NCBI GenBank assembly: GCA_902537815.1
Contig: CACBCS010000009.1
Span: 1-64,000, forward strand
DNA from: an uncultured Pseudohongiella sp.
Lineage (GTDB): Bacteria > Pseudomonadota > Gammaproteobacteria > Pseudomonadales > Pseudohongiellaceae
DNA length: 64,000 nt
Direction: 5' to 3'
Position 1 is the stretch's first letter, and each line of letters opens with the position of its first letter. Below, one piece after another: positions 15,365 to 26,600 of this stretch. The notes beneath the pieces are model-generated. The model was not told the origin of the DNA. It searched no databases and was given only the letters and a program-made list of their open reading frames with translations. A program made the position numbers and the translations under genes.

Positions 15365-15907
15365 CTAATTACTAGAAGCAGCAGCCGCACGCTCATTAAG
15401 TTTTGCAGTTACCCGGGCAGTGATATCGAGCACAGGCGCAAAGTAAGGAGCTGTATCGGCGTTCAAAATAAGATCAAAACCACCTTCAGCTACAACGTCT
15501 GTGACAGCAGCGGCCAACTCGTTTTGCATGCTGGCCAGAAACTGCTGATTCTTCTCTTGGAGGGCCTGCTGCACTCGTTCCTGTATAAGTTGGAGCTGCA
15601 CCTGCAAATCCTGGGCATTCGCGTTCATTCGTCGGATCTCATCCTCAGTCATCACCGCCTCATTCTGCTGATACTCTGACTGCAGAGACTGAAGCTGTTC
15701 TGTAAGCTCAGTCGCGCGGGCTTCATCTAACGCAAATTCCTGTTCCAGTTCAGTCTGGACGACCTGTGCGGCATCGGAATTAAAGAGCGCCTGCAGCGCG
15801 TTAAGAACACCAATTTTAGTATCCTGCGCAGCCGCACCCTGTGCAAAAAATGCCAAAGCCAAACCAACCAGCAGATGTTTTCGCGTATTCACTCTACCTA
15901 TCTCCAA
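15365..15907 (-). CDS. OmpH/Skp family periplasmic chaperone
   Basis: Signal peptide, Q/E-rich coiled coil, between lpxD and bamA. Confidence 0.92.
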   Translation of the reverse strand: MEIGRVNTRKHLLVGLALAFFAQGAAAQDTKIGVLNALQALFNSDAAQVVQTELEQEFALDEARATELTEQLQSLQSEYQQNEAVMTEDEIRRMNANAQDLQVQLQLIQERVQQALQEKNQQFLASMQNELAAAVTDVVAEGGFDLILNADTAPYFAPVLDITARVTAKLNERAAAASSN

Positions 15908-15970
15908 AAGTCCAAAGCATCCCCGGCCGGGAATGCTCAGTTTCTACAACAAATCAGGCCGCCGGCCGGC

Positions 15971-18649
15971 TTAAAATACGCCAACGGTAAAATCGAATGT
16001 CTTGGTGTCGTCCCCTTCCTTACCGAAAGGCGCGGCCACATAAAATGTCAACGGCCCGAACGGTGACAAATAGGTGATGGACAGTCCCGCCGCATAGCGA
16101 ATTTCACCAACATCGAAGTTCGAGCAGTTATTGAGCAAGCGCGTGCGTTCAGTGCAATTTGACGAGAAAACGTTTCCAGCGTCAATAAAAAAGGCTGACC
16201 GCACCTGATTCTGATTAGGCACAAAAGGCAGCGGAAAAATCAGTTCCAGAGTTGCTGTGGTCAATATGTTACCACCGAAACTGTCAAAATCCCTATCGAG
16301 AAAGAAGTTTTGTACCGCCAGGGCCACTTCAGGATTTCCGTTCGCATCCGGGACCGGATTACCCGCTGCGTCCAGCAAGGGTTCGGTCTGGTAGCCATAT
16401 TCACGCGCAAAACTGGCGTTACCCGCAATGTCGGTGACGATATTCCCCTGATCGTCACGGAGCAAAGTGATCGGTCCCTCCGTCAGGTATCTAGCACCCG
16501 CAGTGCTGTTCGGCCCTAAGCTGTTCTCTTCGAAGCCACGAACCCGTCCGCCACCTTGAATCAGACCGCCAGCAAAAAAATTATTGAAAAAAGGCATCTC
16601 GCTATTTTCGCCGTAGCCAAAGCCATACCCCAGGTTGGTTTGTAGGCCGATCACCCAGTTGCGGGCGAAACTCAAAGGCCAGTAGATTTGATTAGTATAG
16701 TTAATCCTAGCGTACTCGAGATCGCTCCCAGGCAAGGTCACTTCTATACCGATATTGTGAGATGCGCCGTCTGTCGCCAATTGACCCCGATTGAGGGTAT
16801 TACGAAACCATCTTCCGGTGATCGAAAAATTGTCAAACGTATCGCCAAATCTGTCAACAAACCCTAAGTCTGTCGGCGCCCGGAGTTGATCGGCACGCAA
16901 ATCCGCAACACTCCCAAGTACTGCATCACTGACTGGCCCATCAAATGGATTTGCATTGGCCGGTTGAATAACGTAACTGTCAAGGCCGTCAATGAGTTTT
17001 GGACTAGCAATAATTTCTTGCACTGAGCCTGTGCCAGTCCCCAGCTCGGTATGGGTAAAGCCAAGATCTGCACCCAACGCCGAAATCTCACTTAGTGGGT
17101 AACTAAAACTTACAGAACCACCAAAAGATGTCGTGTTGAAAGCAGATACGTTGAACGGAGAATCAATTTCCCTGGCGAAGATATTAAAGCCCCTCGACAC
17201 CCCATCTGGCGTAAAATACGGATCTACGTACTGAAAGTTCAAACCACTCTGGAATCGGCTCCGGTTGACGCCGACACCCACTGTTCGACCGGTTCCCAGA
17301 AAATTTTGCGCCTGCAGATTCGAACTGATGAAGAAATTACCACCGCCACCGGTACCAACCTGAAAACTGACCGCACCGAAATTTTGCTCAACCACGTCGT
17401 AATTGACATCAACCTGATCTTCCGTGCCAGGAACTTCCTCAGTTTCCACTTCCACTGTCTCGAAGTATCCGAGTCTTTCCAGACGCACTTTGGATTGCTC
17501 AATTTGAATACTGGAGGCTGGCGCACTTTCTAACTGCCGCATTTCCCTGCGGAGCACGTCATCGGCAGTGGACAGATTCCCGGAAAAGTTGATCCGGTTT
17601 ACATAGGTACGGTTTCCGGGCTCAATAAAGAAAGTCACTTCAACCGTTTCGTCTTCCTCGTTAACTTCCGGAACCCCCGTTGCCTCGGCAAATGCGTACC
17701 CAAGATTGCCGAGAAACTGCACCATGATTTCTTCGGTTCCGGTCACCAGCGATTGGGAAAAAATCTGGCCTGGCTGGACGAAGATAGCGGCGCGCAGTAA
17801 CGCCTCTGCATCAACCAGATCACCGGCGAGATCTACCCCGCTGACCGTGTATTGATCACCTTCATTCACATTGATTGTGATGTAGACTTCTTTTCGGTCC
17901 GGCGTAATCGAAATTGGCGTAGATTCAACGGTAAATTCGACGTAGCCATTGTCCAGGTAGAATGACTCAAGTCTCTCAAGGTCGCCAGAAAACTGTTCTC
18001 TTGAATAACGGTCTTTCCTGCTGAGAATCAGATACCAGGGCTTGGTGCCTAACTCGAACAAGCCGAGAAGTTCCTCTTCCTCGAAAGCCTCATTACCAAC
18101 GATATTGATGTGCCTTATCCGGGACTCTTCACCCTCGTTAATATCCAGGCTGATGGCAACCCGATTTCGGGGCAAATCTTCAACGGTTACCTCGACCGAT
18201 GCCCCGTAGCGGCCCCGGGAGGAGTACACTTCCTGTATACCCTGCTGAATCGCCTCCAGCGCAGCGCGGGTAAAAATCTGACCCTCCGCAATGTCAGCGG
18301 TCGCCATATTTTCGATAATGTCTTCCGTTTCGAGGACACTGTTGCCCTCAACAGTAATTTCTGCGACGGAGGGACGCTCGAGAACCGTTATCACAAGAAT
18401 ATTGCCTTCTCGTGCCACTTCGATTTCATCGAAATATTCCGAGGTGACCAGCGAACGGATGACCTCAGCGGCGGTACGTTCGGTGACCACATCACCGATA
18501 CCAATTGGCAGCAGGTTGTAAATAATACCGGGGGAAATTCGCTGATAACCGTCGACAATGATGTCAGCAACGGTGAACTCTTGTGCTTGCGCAACGGCAC
18601 GAAGACCGAGCGCCACCAGCATTGCGATCGCCAGTTTTCTCATGTTCAA
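15971..18649 (-). CDS. bamA: outer membrane protein assembly factor BamA
   Basis: 892 aa, POTRA repeats, C-terminal beta-barrel with VRGFEENSLGP (VRGF motif) and terminal F (DFTVGVF). Confidence 0.98.
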   Translation of the reverse strand: MNMRKLAIAMLVALGLRAVAQAQEFTVADIIVDGYQRISPGIIYNLLPIGIGDVVTERTAAEVIRSLVTSEYFDEIEVAREGNILVITVLERPSVAEITVEGNSVLETEDIIENMATADIAEGQIFTRAALEAIQQGIQEVYSSRGRYGASVEVTVEDLPRNRVAISLDINEGEESRIRHINIVGNEAFEEEELLGLFELGTKPWYLILSRKDRYSREQFSGDLERLESFYLDNGYVEFTVESTPISITPDRKEVYITINVNEGDQYTVSGVDLAGDLVDAEALLRAAIFVQPGQIFSQSLVTGTEEIMVQFLGNLGYAFAEATGVPEVNEEDETVEVTFFIEPGNRTYVNRINFSGNLSTADDVLRREMRQLESAPASSIQIEQSKVRLERLGYFETVEVETEEVPGTEDQVDVNYDVVEQNFGAVSFQVGTGGGGNFFISSNLQAQNFLGTGRTVGVGVNRSRFQSGLNFQYVDPYFTPDGVSRGFNIFAREIDSPFNVSAFNTTSFGGSVSFSYPLSEISALGADLGFTHTELGTGTGSVQEIIASPKLIDGLDSYVIQPANANPFDGPVSDAVLGSVADLRADQLRAPTDLGFVDRFGDTFDNFSITGRWFRNTLNRGQLATDGASHNIGIEVTLPGSDLEYARINYTNQIYWPLSFARNWVIGLQTNLGYGFGYGENSEMPFFNNFFAGGLIQGGGRVRGFEENSLGPNSTAGARYLTEGPITLLRDDQGNIVTDIAGNASFAREYGYQTEPLLDAAGNPVPDANGNPEVALAVQNFFLDRDFDSFGGNILTTATLELIFPLPFVPNQNQVRSAFFIDAGNVFSSNCTERTRLLNNCSNFDVGEIRYAAGLSITYLSPFGPLTFYVAAPFGKEGDDTKTFDFTVGVF

Positions 18650-18701
18650 TTCTTGATTCCTAAAAAGTCAGCACGACTTCAATGGCGAGAGTAAATTAAG
18701 G

Positions 18702-20090
18702 TCACAACAAACGGCTTACATCGTTGTAGATGGCCAGCACCATCACTCCAGAAATAAGCAGCAACCCCAGCTGCAGCCCCCAGGCCTGAATCCGCTCCGG
18801 AACCGGCCGTCTGATCACCGCTTCTATCGAGTAATACAGAAGGTGTCCCCCATCGAGCACCGGGATTGGCAGCAGATTGAGTACACCCAGCGATATACTG
18901 AGCAGTGCCAGAAAGCCCAGGTATACATCCAAACCATAACTGGCGGTCTCACCGGCAACCTGTGCAATCGTAATAGGCCCGCTGATATTCTTTACAGATA
19001 TCAGCCCGATCACCATTTTCTTGACAGAATCCAGTACGAAAATAGATTTATTCCATGTCTCCTGAAGTGCCGGGCGCAGCGCCCCCAGCACAGTAAACTG
19101 TAGTTCACGACGATGCTCAGCAGGCACTATGTCCACCAAGCTAGCCTGACGCACTGAAGCGCCAATGCTTCCGATCACCCTATCGTCGGCCAACACCATT
19201 CGCTCTGGTCGGATTAACAGCGACTGTGACCGCTCGTTCCGTTTGACTACGACATCCAGAGAGAGTTCTGGATTCGCCCGCACCCGCTCTACCCAGTGCG
19301 TCCAGCCGCGTATTGCCTCGCCATTTACCGACAGGATTTCATCTCCCGGAAGCAGCCCACCCGCTTCCGCCCGACCCCCTGAGATCACATCAGCGATCAG
19401 CGCCGGGATTTCAAACTGAACGATGCCGAGGTCGGCAACCGGATTGGGCTCAGTTTCGCCACCCAGCCAGTTCCGGATAGGGATCTGTACTTCCCGCACT
19501 CGACCTGTCTCCGATGAAGCCACCGTCAGGTTGACTGCGCCGGTTTCCCCGAGACGCGCCAGCAGTTGCAGCGTAACCTGCTGCCAGATCATCGTCGGCT
19601 CACCATCTACGGTCAGAATTTCATCTCCCTCACGTAGTCCGGCAGTCTCGGCTGCGGATTCATCCAACACTCCGTTGACCACGGGGGCGATTCCACTCAC
19701 GCCATAGCTGACGTGTATCAACCAGAACACAAAAATCGCCAGCAGAAAATTGGCAGCAGGGCCGGCGGCCACAATGGCTATTCTCTGCCACAGAGGCTTG
19801 CAGGCAAAAGACTCATGACGCTCGCTCGGCGGAATGGCACTGCGCTCTGGGGCGCTGGTGTCTTCCTGACCGAGCATTTTGACGTACCCGCCAAGCGGTA
19901 TCGGGGCAATGACATATTCCACCCCGTCTTTACCAATCCAGGATTTAGCCGCCTTGCCAAATCCGATCGAAAAGCGAAGGACTTTTACGCCACAGCGGCG
20001 CGCCACCCAAAAATGGCCAAACTCATGAATGGTCACGAGAATGCCCATAGTCACAATCAAGGCAAAAATGTTAATCAGTATGTCAGTCAT
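18702..20090 (-). CDS. rseP: RIP metalloprotease RseP
   Basis: HEFGHFWVARRCGVKVLRFSIGFGK (HExxH), PDZ domains, LLPIPVLDGGHLLYY; start set at the internal Met MTDILINIF (ORF opens at 20135). Confidence 0.96.
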   Translation of the reverse strand: MTDILINIFALIVTMGILVTIHEFGHFWVARRCGVKVLRFSIGFGKAAKSWIGKDGVEYVIAPIPLGGYVKMLGQEDTSAPERSAIPPSERHESFACKPLWQRIAIVAAGPAANFLLAIFVFWLIHVSYGVSGIAPVVNGVLDESAAETAGLREGDEILTVDGEPTMIWQQVTLQLLARLGETGAVNLTVASSETGRVREVQIPIRNWLGGETEPNPVADLGIVQFEIPALIADVISGGRAEAGGLLPGDEILSVNGEAIRGWTHWVERVRANPELSLDVVVKRNERSQSLLIRPERMVLADDRVIGSIGASVRQASLVDIVPAEHRRELQFTVLGALRPALQETWNKSIFVLDSVKKMVIGLISVKNISGPITIAQVAGETASYGLDVYLGFLALLSISLGVLNLLPIPVLDGGHLLYYSIEAVIRRPVPERIQAWGLQLGLLLISGVMVLAIYNDVSRLL

Positions 20091-20143
20091 CTCAAGCGGT
20101 CGAATGCGCTGGATCGGGCACTTTGACCCGAGCAAATCCCCTT

Positions 20144-21322
20144 CTATATCATATCTTTAGCTGCAATCCTTGCAGCACTGTCTGCACCCTGAATGATATC
20201 GAGAGACACAGCCGGTTCACAAGGGGTTTTCGATAATACGGCCTCAATGATTGCCGGAATTTGCTGAAACCCCAGTCGATTCGACAAAAAGGCCGCGACG
20301 GCAATTTCATTGGCAGCATTCAGCACCGCTGGGGCCGTGCCACCCGCCTCAAGCGCTGCCCTGCCCAGACTAACACAGGGAAAGCGGTCGACATCAGGCT
20401 TCCTGAATTCGAGCGCAGGCTGACGGGTCAGGTCCAATACTTCGGCACCTGACGCCATACGGTCAGGGAAAGCCAGTCCGTAAGCAATCGGCACGCGCAT
20501 ATCCGGATTGGCAAGTTGCGCCAGCACGGACCCATCACGGTAATACACCATCGAATGCACAATACTCTGCGGGTGAACCACGATATCGATAGCAGTGCCG
20601 GGCAGGTCGAATAGAAAGCTGGCCTCAATCAGCTCCAGCCCCTTATTCATGAGGGTGGCCGAATCAACCGATATTTTCTGGCCCATCGACCACTTCGGAT
20701 GGGCACAGGCCTGTTCTGGCGTAACCTTTGCGAGCGCTTCTTTGGGTGTACTAAGGAATGGTCCCCCAGAAGCCGTCAGGACAAGTTTATCTACAAAGCG
20801 CCCATCGGTGACCGACAACCCGGAGCGCGTTTCCGCGAGACACTGAAAGATCGCATTGTGCTCACTGTCTATAGGAATGATGTCTGCGTTATTCTGTTTT
20901 GCTGCGTCAATAAAGAGCTTACCGGACATAATCAAGGATTCTTTATTGGCGAGCAGCAGACGCTTGCCGGCTGACACCGCTGCCAGCCCGGAAGCCAAAC
21001 CGGCCGCACCCACGATAGCGGCCATCACCACATCGACCTGTTCGTGGGCCGCAACAAGTTCCAGCGCATCTTCTGTGTCAATAAATTCTGTTTTACAGCC
21101 AGACTCGGCGAGCAGGCGCTTGAAGTGCTGATGCTGCTCCGGGTCCACAAGCACGGCATACCGTGGCTCATACTGCAAACACTGGCTCAGAAGCATCTCA
21201 CTGTTGCGGTAGGCGCTCAGCGCAAAGACGGAAATGTTGTCGCACCGGGAGACTACGTCCAGCGTGCTGCGGCCAATCGAACCGGTAGATCCCAGTACCG
21301 TTAACTGCCTGTATCCGGTCAT
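20144..21322 (-). CDS. dxr: 1-deoxy-D-xylulose-5-phosphate reductoisomerase
   Basis: LTVLGSTGSIGRSTLDVV, LLANKESLIMSGKLF, PIDSEHNAIFQCL. Confidence 0.98.
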   Translation of the reverse strand: MTGYRQLTVLGSTGSIGRSTLDVVSRCDNISVFALSAYRNSEMLLSQCLQYEPRYAVLVDPEQHQHFKRLLAESGCKTEFIDTEDALELVAAHEQVDVVMAAIVGAAGLASGLAAVSAGKRLLLANKESLIMSGKLFIDAAKQNNADIIPIDSEHNAIFQCLAETRSGLSVTDGRFVDKLVLTASGGPFLSTPKEALAKVTPEQACAHPKWSMGQKISVDSATLMNKGLELIEASFLFDLPGTAIDIVVHPQSIVHSMVYYRDGSVLAQLANPDMRVPIAYGLAFPDRMASGAEVLDLTRQPALEFRKPDVDRFPCVSLGRAALEAGGTAPAVLNAANEIAVAAFLSNRLGFQQIPAIIEAVLSKTPCEPAVSLDIIQGADSAARIAAKDMI

Positions 21323-21325
21323 GGT

Positions 21326-22198
21326 TCAGCGAGCCCAGTCCAGCGCGAGCATCAGTATGAGCACGCTCATGGGTGCTACTGCCAGCAATCCATCGACACG
21401 ATCCAACACCCCACCATGACCAGGAAGTATGGATCCGCTGTCTTTAAGATCCGAATTGCGTTTCAACATACTCTCCACCAGATCACCTACCACGGCAAAC
21501 AGGGTCGTGGTTATACAGGACAGCAACAGAACTGAAATCTGCGCCAGGTTCAGCTCAAGCAAATAACGCTGCGCAGCCCATACTAACACTGCGCTGACAG
21601 CGCAGCATGTCGCAAACCCGCCCCACACGCCCTCCCAGGTTTTCTTCGGGCTTAAGCTCGGGGCTAGCGTCCGGTTTCCGAGAAACCTACCGGCAAAGTA
21701 TGCGCCGACGTCGACTGCCGCAACGGCTATCACCACACCAAGCACCAGATAGCCTGAGGGCAAAATGACTTTCAGGGCCACCAAGCCCGTCCAGGTCGGA
21801 ACCAAAGCCAGCAGGCCCATCAGGCCAATGATAGCTCGGTGATCCCAGTCGGCTGAATTCCCGGGATAACCAGCAAGGAGAAAGGCTGCGACACACCACC
21901 ACAGCACACCGGAACACAGGATCAGAATAACTCGAAAGAACAAGAAAGCCCCTGCGCTTGACCAGAAACCACACAGCACAGCGACCCCCAGCAGGCTGAA
22001 GAAGACAATCAGGGTGTAGAGCAGCCTGGAGGCCACGCCCCCTAATCGTGCGAAAGCGCCCCACTCCCAGGCAGCCAGCACGACGATAACCGCGACAGCG
22101 GCTGCAAAAGTCAAAGGTGTGGTAAGCAAAGTCAGAGCAATTAGAGCCACCAGCAGAATAAGGGCGGTAACGACACGCTGCGTGAGACCATCACTCAT
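21326..22198 (-). CDS. cdsA: phosphatidate cytidylyltransferase
   Basis: ORF open to 22519, but Met at 22198 (MSDGLTQRVVTALILL) gives 290 aa overlapping uppS by 8 nt; SPKKTWEGVWGG and DRVDGLL motifs. Confidence 0.93.
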   Translation of the reverse strand: MSDGLTQRVVTALILLVALIALTLLTTPLTFAAAVAVIVVLAAWEWGAFARLGGVASRLLYTLIVFFSLLGVAVLCGFWSSAGAFLFFRVILILCSGVLWWCVAAFLLAGYPGNSADWDHRAIIGLMGLLALVPTWTGLVALKVILPSGYLVLGVVIAVAAVDVGAYFAGRFLGNRTLAPSLSPKKTWEGVWGGFATCCAVSAVLVWAAQRYLLELNLAQISVLLLSCITTTLFAVVGDLVESMLKRNSDLKDSGSILPGHGGVLDRVDGLLAVAPMSVLILMLALDWAR

Positions 22199-22931
22199 CA
22201 CCAGCGCCCTCAACCTGAGTTGTTCCGAACCGCCGTTGGCGGCTGGCAAACTCTTCGAGTGCGCGCTGAAACTCAGCTTCTGTAAATTCCGGCCAGTAAC
22301 AGTCTGCAAAATAGAATTCAGTGTATGCAAACTGCCACAACAGAAAATTACTGATTCTTTTCTCTCCCCCGGTCCGGATACACAGATCTGGATCGGGAAA
22401 ACGCCCCAGACTGGTCTGCGCACGGAGCGATTCAGCATCAATATCGGACGATCTGATCTGGCCCGCCTCAACCTGTCGACCGAGCGCGACAGCCGCTTCA
22501 GTAATATCCCAGCGCCCACCGTAGTCCACAGCGACTGTGACTATGGTCCCGGTGTTATGTTCGGTAAGACCTTCTACTTCGTCCATGCTACGCAATAGTT
22601 TAGGCGCCAGACCGTCTCGTTTCCCGATAAAGTTAAACTTGACACCCTTTTGATGAAATTGATTGATCTCATTTCGCTTGAGAACTGACAAAAACAGCGC
22701 CATGAGGCCGTCAACTTCAGCAATCGGACGCATCCAGTTCTCATTACTGAATGCAAACAGGGTAAGGTAGGGGATGTTGCGCTCTACGCAGGCCTCAACA
22801 ACAGAACGAGCCGCTTCTGCACCGTGGCGATGGCCGAATTTTACCGGCTTGCCTCGTTGGCGGGCCCAACGACCGTTACCATCCATAATGATGGCGACAT
22901 GTGCAGGCAACTTAGTTGGATCAGGTGTCAT
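22191..22931 (-). CDS. uppS: undecaprenyl diphosphate synthase
   Basis: HVAIIMDGNGRWARQRGKPVKFGHRHGAEA. Confidence 0.98.
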   Translation of the reverse strand: MTPDPTKLPAHVAIIMDGNGRWARQRGKPVKFGHRHGAEAARSVVEACVERNIPYLTLFAFSNENWMRPIAEVDGLMALFLSVLKRNEINQFHQKGVKFNFIGKRDGLAPKLLRSMDEVEGLTEHNTGTIVTVAVDYGGRWDITEAAVALGRQVEAGQIRSSDIDAESLRAQTSLGRFPDPDLCIRTGGEKRISNFLLWQFAYTEFYFADCYWPEFTEAEFQRALEEFASRQRRFGTTQVEGAGDE

Positions 22932-22993
22932 AGACGAAGCATTTAGCAGAAAAGATCACCTGGTCAAATTCCAAAGCAGCAGATGGCGGAGAG

Positions 22994-23551
22994 CTAGAAC
23001 GAGAGCAGATCCTGTTCCTTCACTTGAAAGGCTGCCTCAACTTCGGCGATGTATTTGTCGGTCAGCTTCTGAACCCGATCTTCAGCGCGCCGTTGCTCGT
23101 CTTCTGAAATTTCTTTCTCCTTCTCGAGTTCTTTAAAATCAGAATTGGCATCGCGCCTGATGTTGCGTATTGCAACCCGCGCATTTTCAGCCTCCTGCTT
23201 GGCCTGCTTCGTATATTCCCTGCGGGTCTCTTCCGTTAAAGGAGGCATGGGCACCCGAATCGTGTCACCGTTGTTGGATGGATTCAGGCCAAGGTTCGAC
23301 TTCATTATGGCTTTTTCAACATCACCGATCAGGTTTTTCTCCCAAGGCGAAACCAGAAGCGAGCGCCCCTCCTCCACCGTGACGTTTGCGAGCTGATTTA
23401 GCGGAGTCTCAGAACCGTAGTAAGCAACCATGACGCTGTCCAGAATACTGGGGTGCGCCCGCCCGGTGCGAATGCGTTTAAAGGCATCATTCAGCGCTCC
23501 CAAGCTTTTTGTCATCCGCTCTTCTGCATCTGAAATTATATCGTCGATCAT
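22994..23551 (-). CDS. frr: ribosome recycling factor
   Basis: [34 protein letters not shown]. Confidence 0.98.
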   Translation of the reverse strand: MIDDIISDAEERMTKSLGALNDAFKRIRTGRAHPSILDSVMVAYYGSETPLNQLANVTVEEGRSLLVSPWEKNLIGDVEKAIMKSNLGLNPSNNGDTIRVPMPPLTEETRREYTKQAKQEAENARVAIRNIRRDANSDFKELEKEKEISEDEQRRAEDRVQKLTDKYIAEVEAAFQVKEQDLLSF

Positions 23552-23588
23552 CCTTTCGCCTCTCTTAACCCTATTCGCGTTATTGACA

Positions 23589-24308
23589 CTACTCTATCAA
23601 GGTGCCGTCCTGCTTGCCCATGACGTTATCCAGCAACGCGCCCGGGCGGGTCATGTTAAAAACCTTGATGGGAATCTTGTGATCGCGACTCAAACAGATC
23701 GCGGTGAGATCCATCACGCCAAGCTTCTTATCAATGACTTCATCATAGGTAAGCTCATCGAACTTTTCTGCATCTGAGTGCAATGCAGGGTCAGCTGAAT
23801 AGACCCCATCTACCTTGGTTGCCTTGAGGATAAGATCCGCGTCAATCTCAATGCCGCGGAGACAGGCAGCCGAGTCAGTCGTAAAAAACGGGTTCCCGGT
23901 GCCAGCGGAGAAAATCACAACATCTCCCGCATTCAGATGCCGGATGGCGTTTCTTCGATCGTAATGCTCAACCACACCGCTCATCTGGATCGCTGACATG
24001 ACCCGAGTTGCAATGCTGGCTCGCTCGAGAGCGTCCCGCATGGCGAGCGCATTCATGACAGTTGCCAGCATCCCCATGTGGTCTCCGGTCACCCGCTCCA
24101 TACCCGCAGCGTGCAGTCTCGCCCCGCGAAACAGGTTGCCTCCGCCTATTACCATGCCGACCTGAACCCCGAGGCCGATTAACTGACCTACTTCCACCGC
24201 CATTCGGTCCAGTATTTTGGGGTCAATGCCAAAATCCGCATCGCCGGTCAGGGCCTCTCCGGAGAGCTTCAACAGAATCCTGTTGTATTTACGTTCTCGC
24301 TGTGGCAT
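23589..24308 (-). CDS. pyrH: UMP kinase
   Basis: [16 protein letters not shown]... [13 protein letters not shown]. Confidence 0.98.
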   Translation of the reverse strand: MPQRERKYNRILLKLSGEALTGDADFGIDPKILDRMAVEVGQLIGLGVQVGMVIGGGNLFRGARLHAAGMERVTGDHMGMLATVMNALAMRDALERASIATRVMSAIQMSGVVEHYDRRNAIRHLNAGDVVIFSAGTGNPFFTTDSAACLRGIEIDADLILKATKVDGVYSADPALHSDAEKFDELTYDEVIDKKLGVMDLTAICLSRDHKIPIKVFNMTRPGALLDNVMGKQDGTLIE

Positions 24309-24332
24309 CGCTGCTTATCCAGTCGTCGACAT

Positions 24333-25205
24333 TTAATTGGCCAATTGTGCAGCAACTTCTGCCGCGAAGTCATCTTCCTCTTTCTCAATGCCCTCGCCGA
24401 CCTCAAAACGCACGAACTGCGCCACTTCAGCATCAGCTTCTTGCAGGAGCTTCCCCACCTTGGTATCCGGATCTTTGACAAACGCCTGTTCCATCAGACT
24501 GATTTCAGCGACAAATTTGCGAAGGCGGCCTTCAATCATCTTCTTGACAATTTCTTCAGGCTTGCCGCTTTCCTGCGCCTGAGCTGAGTAGATTTCAGAC
24601 TCCTTTGCCAGCACATCTTCCGGTACATCTTCTGCTCGATTCACCATCGGATTGGCGGCTGCGATATGCATCGCGATGTCACGGGCCAAGGCAGCATCTC
24701 CACCGCGAAGGGCAATCAGCACACCAATTTTGTTGTTATGGATATAACTCTCTACAACACCTGCAGCATCACCTTCTATCGACAAGCGTTCTATCCTGCG
24801 AAGATTGATGTTCTCACCGATTTTCTGTACCAGCGCCTGCCGGGCATCTTCAATGCCGGAAGCCAGCAGCGTTGCAGCATCAGCTTCTTTATCTGAGAAA
24901 CTTGACTGCAACACCTGGTCGGCGAACCCCAGGAAGTTCTCATCCCTCGCCACAAAGTCGGTTTCGCTGTTTACTTCGATAACTACCCCGTAATTGCCCT
25001 CGTCAGCAATTTTGGTCAGCACCACGCCTTCTGCGGCAACCCGGCTGGCCTTCTTCGCAGCTTTTAATCCGCTCGCCTTGCGCAGATCCTCGATGGCTTT
25101 CTCCATGTCACCGTCAGCCTCAGATAGCGCCTTTTTGCAATCCATCATGCCCAAGCCTGTCCGCTCACGCAGTTCCTTCACCATGCCCGCTGTAATATTT
25201 GCCAT
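24333..25205 (-). CDS. tsf: translation elongation factor Ts
   Basis: VKELRERTGLGMMDCKKALSEADGDMEKAIEDLR. Confidence 0.99.
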   Translation of the reverse strand: MANITAGMVKELRERTGLGMMDCKKALSEADGDMEKAIEDLRKASGLKAAKKASRVAAEGVVLTKIADEGNYGVVIEVNSETDFVARDENFLGFADQVLQSSFSDKEADAATLLASGIEDARQALVQKIGENINLRRIERLSIEGDAAGVVESYIHNNKIGVLIALRGGDAALARDIAMHIAAANPMVNRAEDVPEDVLAKESEIYSAQAQESGKPEEIVKKMIEGRLRKFVAEISLMEQAFVKDPDTKVGKLLQEADAEVAQFVRFEVGEGIEKEEDDFAAEVAAQLAN

Positions 25206-25273
25206 TCTTACAATGCCTCTCTGAATCGTTTAATTCTCTTTTACGCCTGCGTCATACTTTAATGACATAGAAA

Positions 25274-25297
25274 AAAGGGGCCACAAGTGCCCCCTTT
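25274..25297 (-). terminator. Intrinsic terminator/attenuator between rpsB and tsf
   Basis: Minus strand AAAGGGGGC-ACTTGTG-GCCCCTTT followed by a T-run (TTTTTT). Confidence 0.75.
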
Positions 25298-25359
25298 CAG
25301 CTTTGGTCTCAATTATCTGTGCGATGCCTAAGACTGGGGCAGTAATCCTCTGCCTGTCA

Positions 25360-26490
25360 TTACTCATCGCCGCTATCGGTTTTCTCGTCAGCCGCTTTTT
25401 TCTTGGCAGGCGCTTTTTTGGCGGCAGCTTTTTTCTTCGCCGGAGCCTTTTTAGCAGCTGCTTTTTTCTTGGCAGGCGCTTTTTTGGCAGTAGCCTTTTT
25501 CTTCGCTGGCGTCTTTTCCTCGACCGGGGCGCTTTCTACCTCAGCTGGAGCGCCTTCTTCCTCGGCCGGGGGCGCAGTTTCTTCGGCCGGAGATGCAGCC
25601 TCTTCGCTTGGTGCAGCAGCCTCTATCTCATCAGAACTTTCAGCCTGCACAGGCCCACTGGTCGGCTCGGCCGTTACAGGAGGTTCATCAGAAACGGGGG
25701 CAGCGGCAGGAGCCGGGGCGTCTTCTGCCGGCGCATCCACTGCGTCAGTAACTTCTGCCGCGGTCGCTTCGTCGACTTCAACAAATTCGCTGTCCCCGCC
25801 CGCAGGACCGTGAAGTTTTGTGCCTTCAATGCAGGCATCGGCAACGGCCGAAGCGTAAAGCTGAATCGCGCGAATTGCGTCATCGTTGCCGGGAATCACA
25901 TAATCCACGCCTTCAGGGTCGCTGTTTGTGTCAACGACTCCGATAACTGGAATCTTGAGATTGTTGGCTTCGGTCACAGCGATCCGCTCATGTTCGACAT
26001 CAATCACGAACAGCGCATCAGGCAGGCCACCCATATCTTTGATGCCTCCGATACTGCGCTCCAGTTTTTGCTTCGCCCGTGTCAGCATCAGCGCCTCTTT
26101 CTTGGTAAGGCGGTCAAAAGTACCATCCTGCTCCTGAGTTTCGAGATCTTTGAGCTTTTTAATCGAGCCTCGGATAGTCTTATAGTTAGTCAGCATGCCA
26201 CCGAGCCAGCGGTGATTGACATAAGGCATTCCCGCACGCTCTGCCTGCTCTCTGACAATCTTGGCTGCAGCGCGCTTGGTGCCTACGAAAAGGATCTTCT
26301 TCTTTTTATCAGCAAGCTCGGTTATCTGTTCGAGAGCATCATTGAATGCTGGGACAGTGTGTTCCAGATTGATGATGTGAATCTTGTTGCGGGAGCCAAA
26401 AATGTATGGCTCCATCTTCGGGTTCCAGTAGCGGCATTGGTGCCCGAAATGTACTCCTGCACGGAGCATTTCCTTCATATTGACGTTCAT
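25360..26490 (-). CDS. rpsB: 30S ribosomal protein S2 with long acidic/Lys-Ala C-terminal extension
   Basis: [45 protein letters not shown]... S2 core, followed by ~130 aa A/P/E-rich then [11 protein letters not shown] repeats; 376 aa total. Confidence 0.98.
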   Translation of the reverse strand: MNVNMKEMLRAGVHFGHQCRYWNPKMEPYIFGSRNKIHIINLEHTVPAFNDALEQITELADKKKKILFVGTKRAAAKIVREQAERAGMPYVNHRWLGGMLTNYKTIRGSIKKLKDLETQEQDGTFDRLTKKEALMLTRAKQKLERSIGGIKDMGGLPDALFVIDVEHERIAVTEANNLKIPVIGVVDTNSDPEGVDYVIPGNDDAIRAIQLYASAVADACIEGTKLHGPAGGDSEFVEVDEATAAEVTDAVDAPAEDAPAPAAAPVSDEPPVTAEPTSGPVQAESSDEIEAAAPSEEAASPAEETAPPAEEEGAPAEVESAPVEEKTPAKKKATAKKAPAKKKAAAKKAPAKKKAAAKKAPAKKKAADEKTDSGDE

Positions 26491-26600
26491 GTTGGTACCT
26501 TTTCTGTTGGGTTAGGCCTCCATACACCCCATCTCTCAACCCGCCTTGCCAAGGATAAACCGGGCACCCAGAAAGATGTGTCGGCGCATGTGCGACATTA
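26491..26600 (-). promoter_or_regulatory. Candidate rpsB 5' leader (possible S2 autoregulatory RNA)
   Basis: Long leader with GGGTTGAGAGATGGGGTGTATGGAGGCCTAACCC (GGGTT...AACCC pairing) just upstream of the rpsB start; possible -10 TATAAA at about 26641-26654 (minus strand). Confidence 0.4.
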
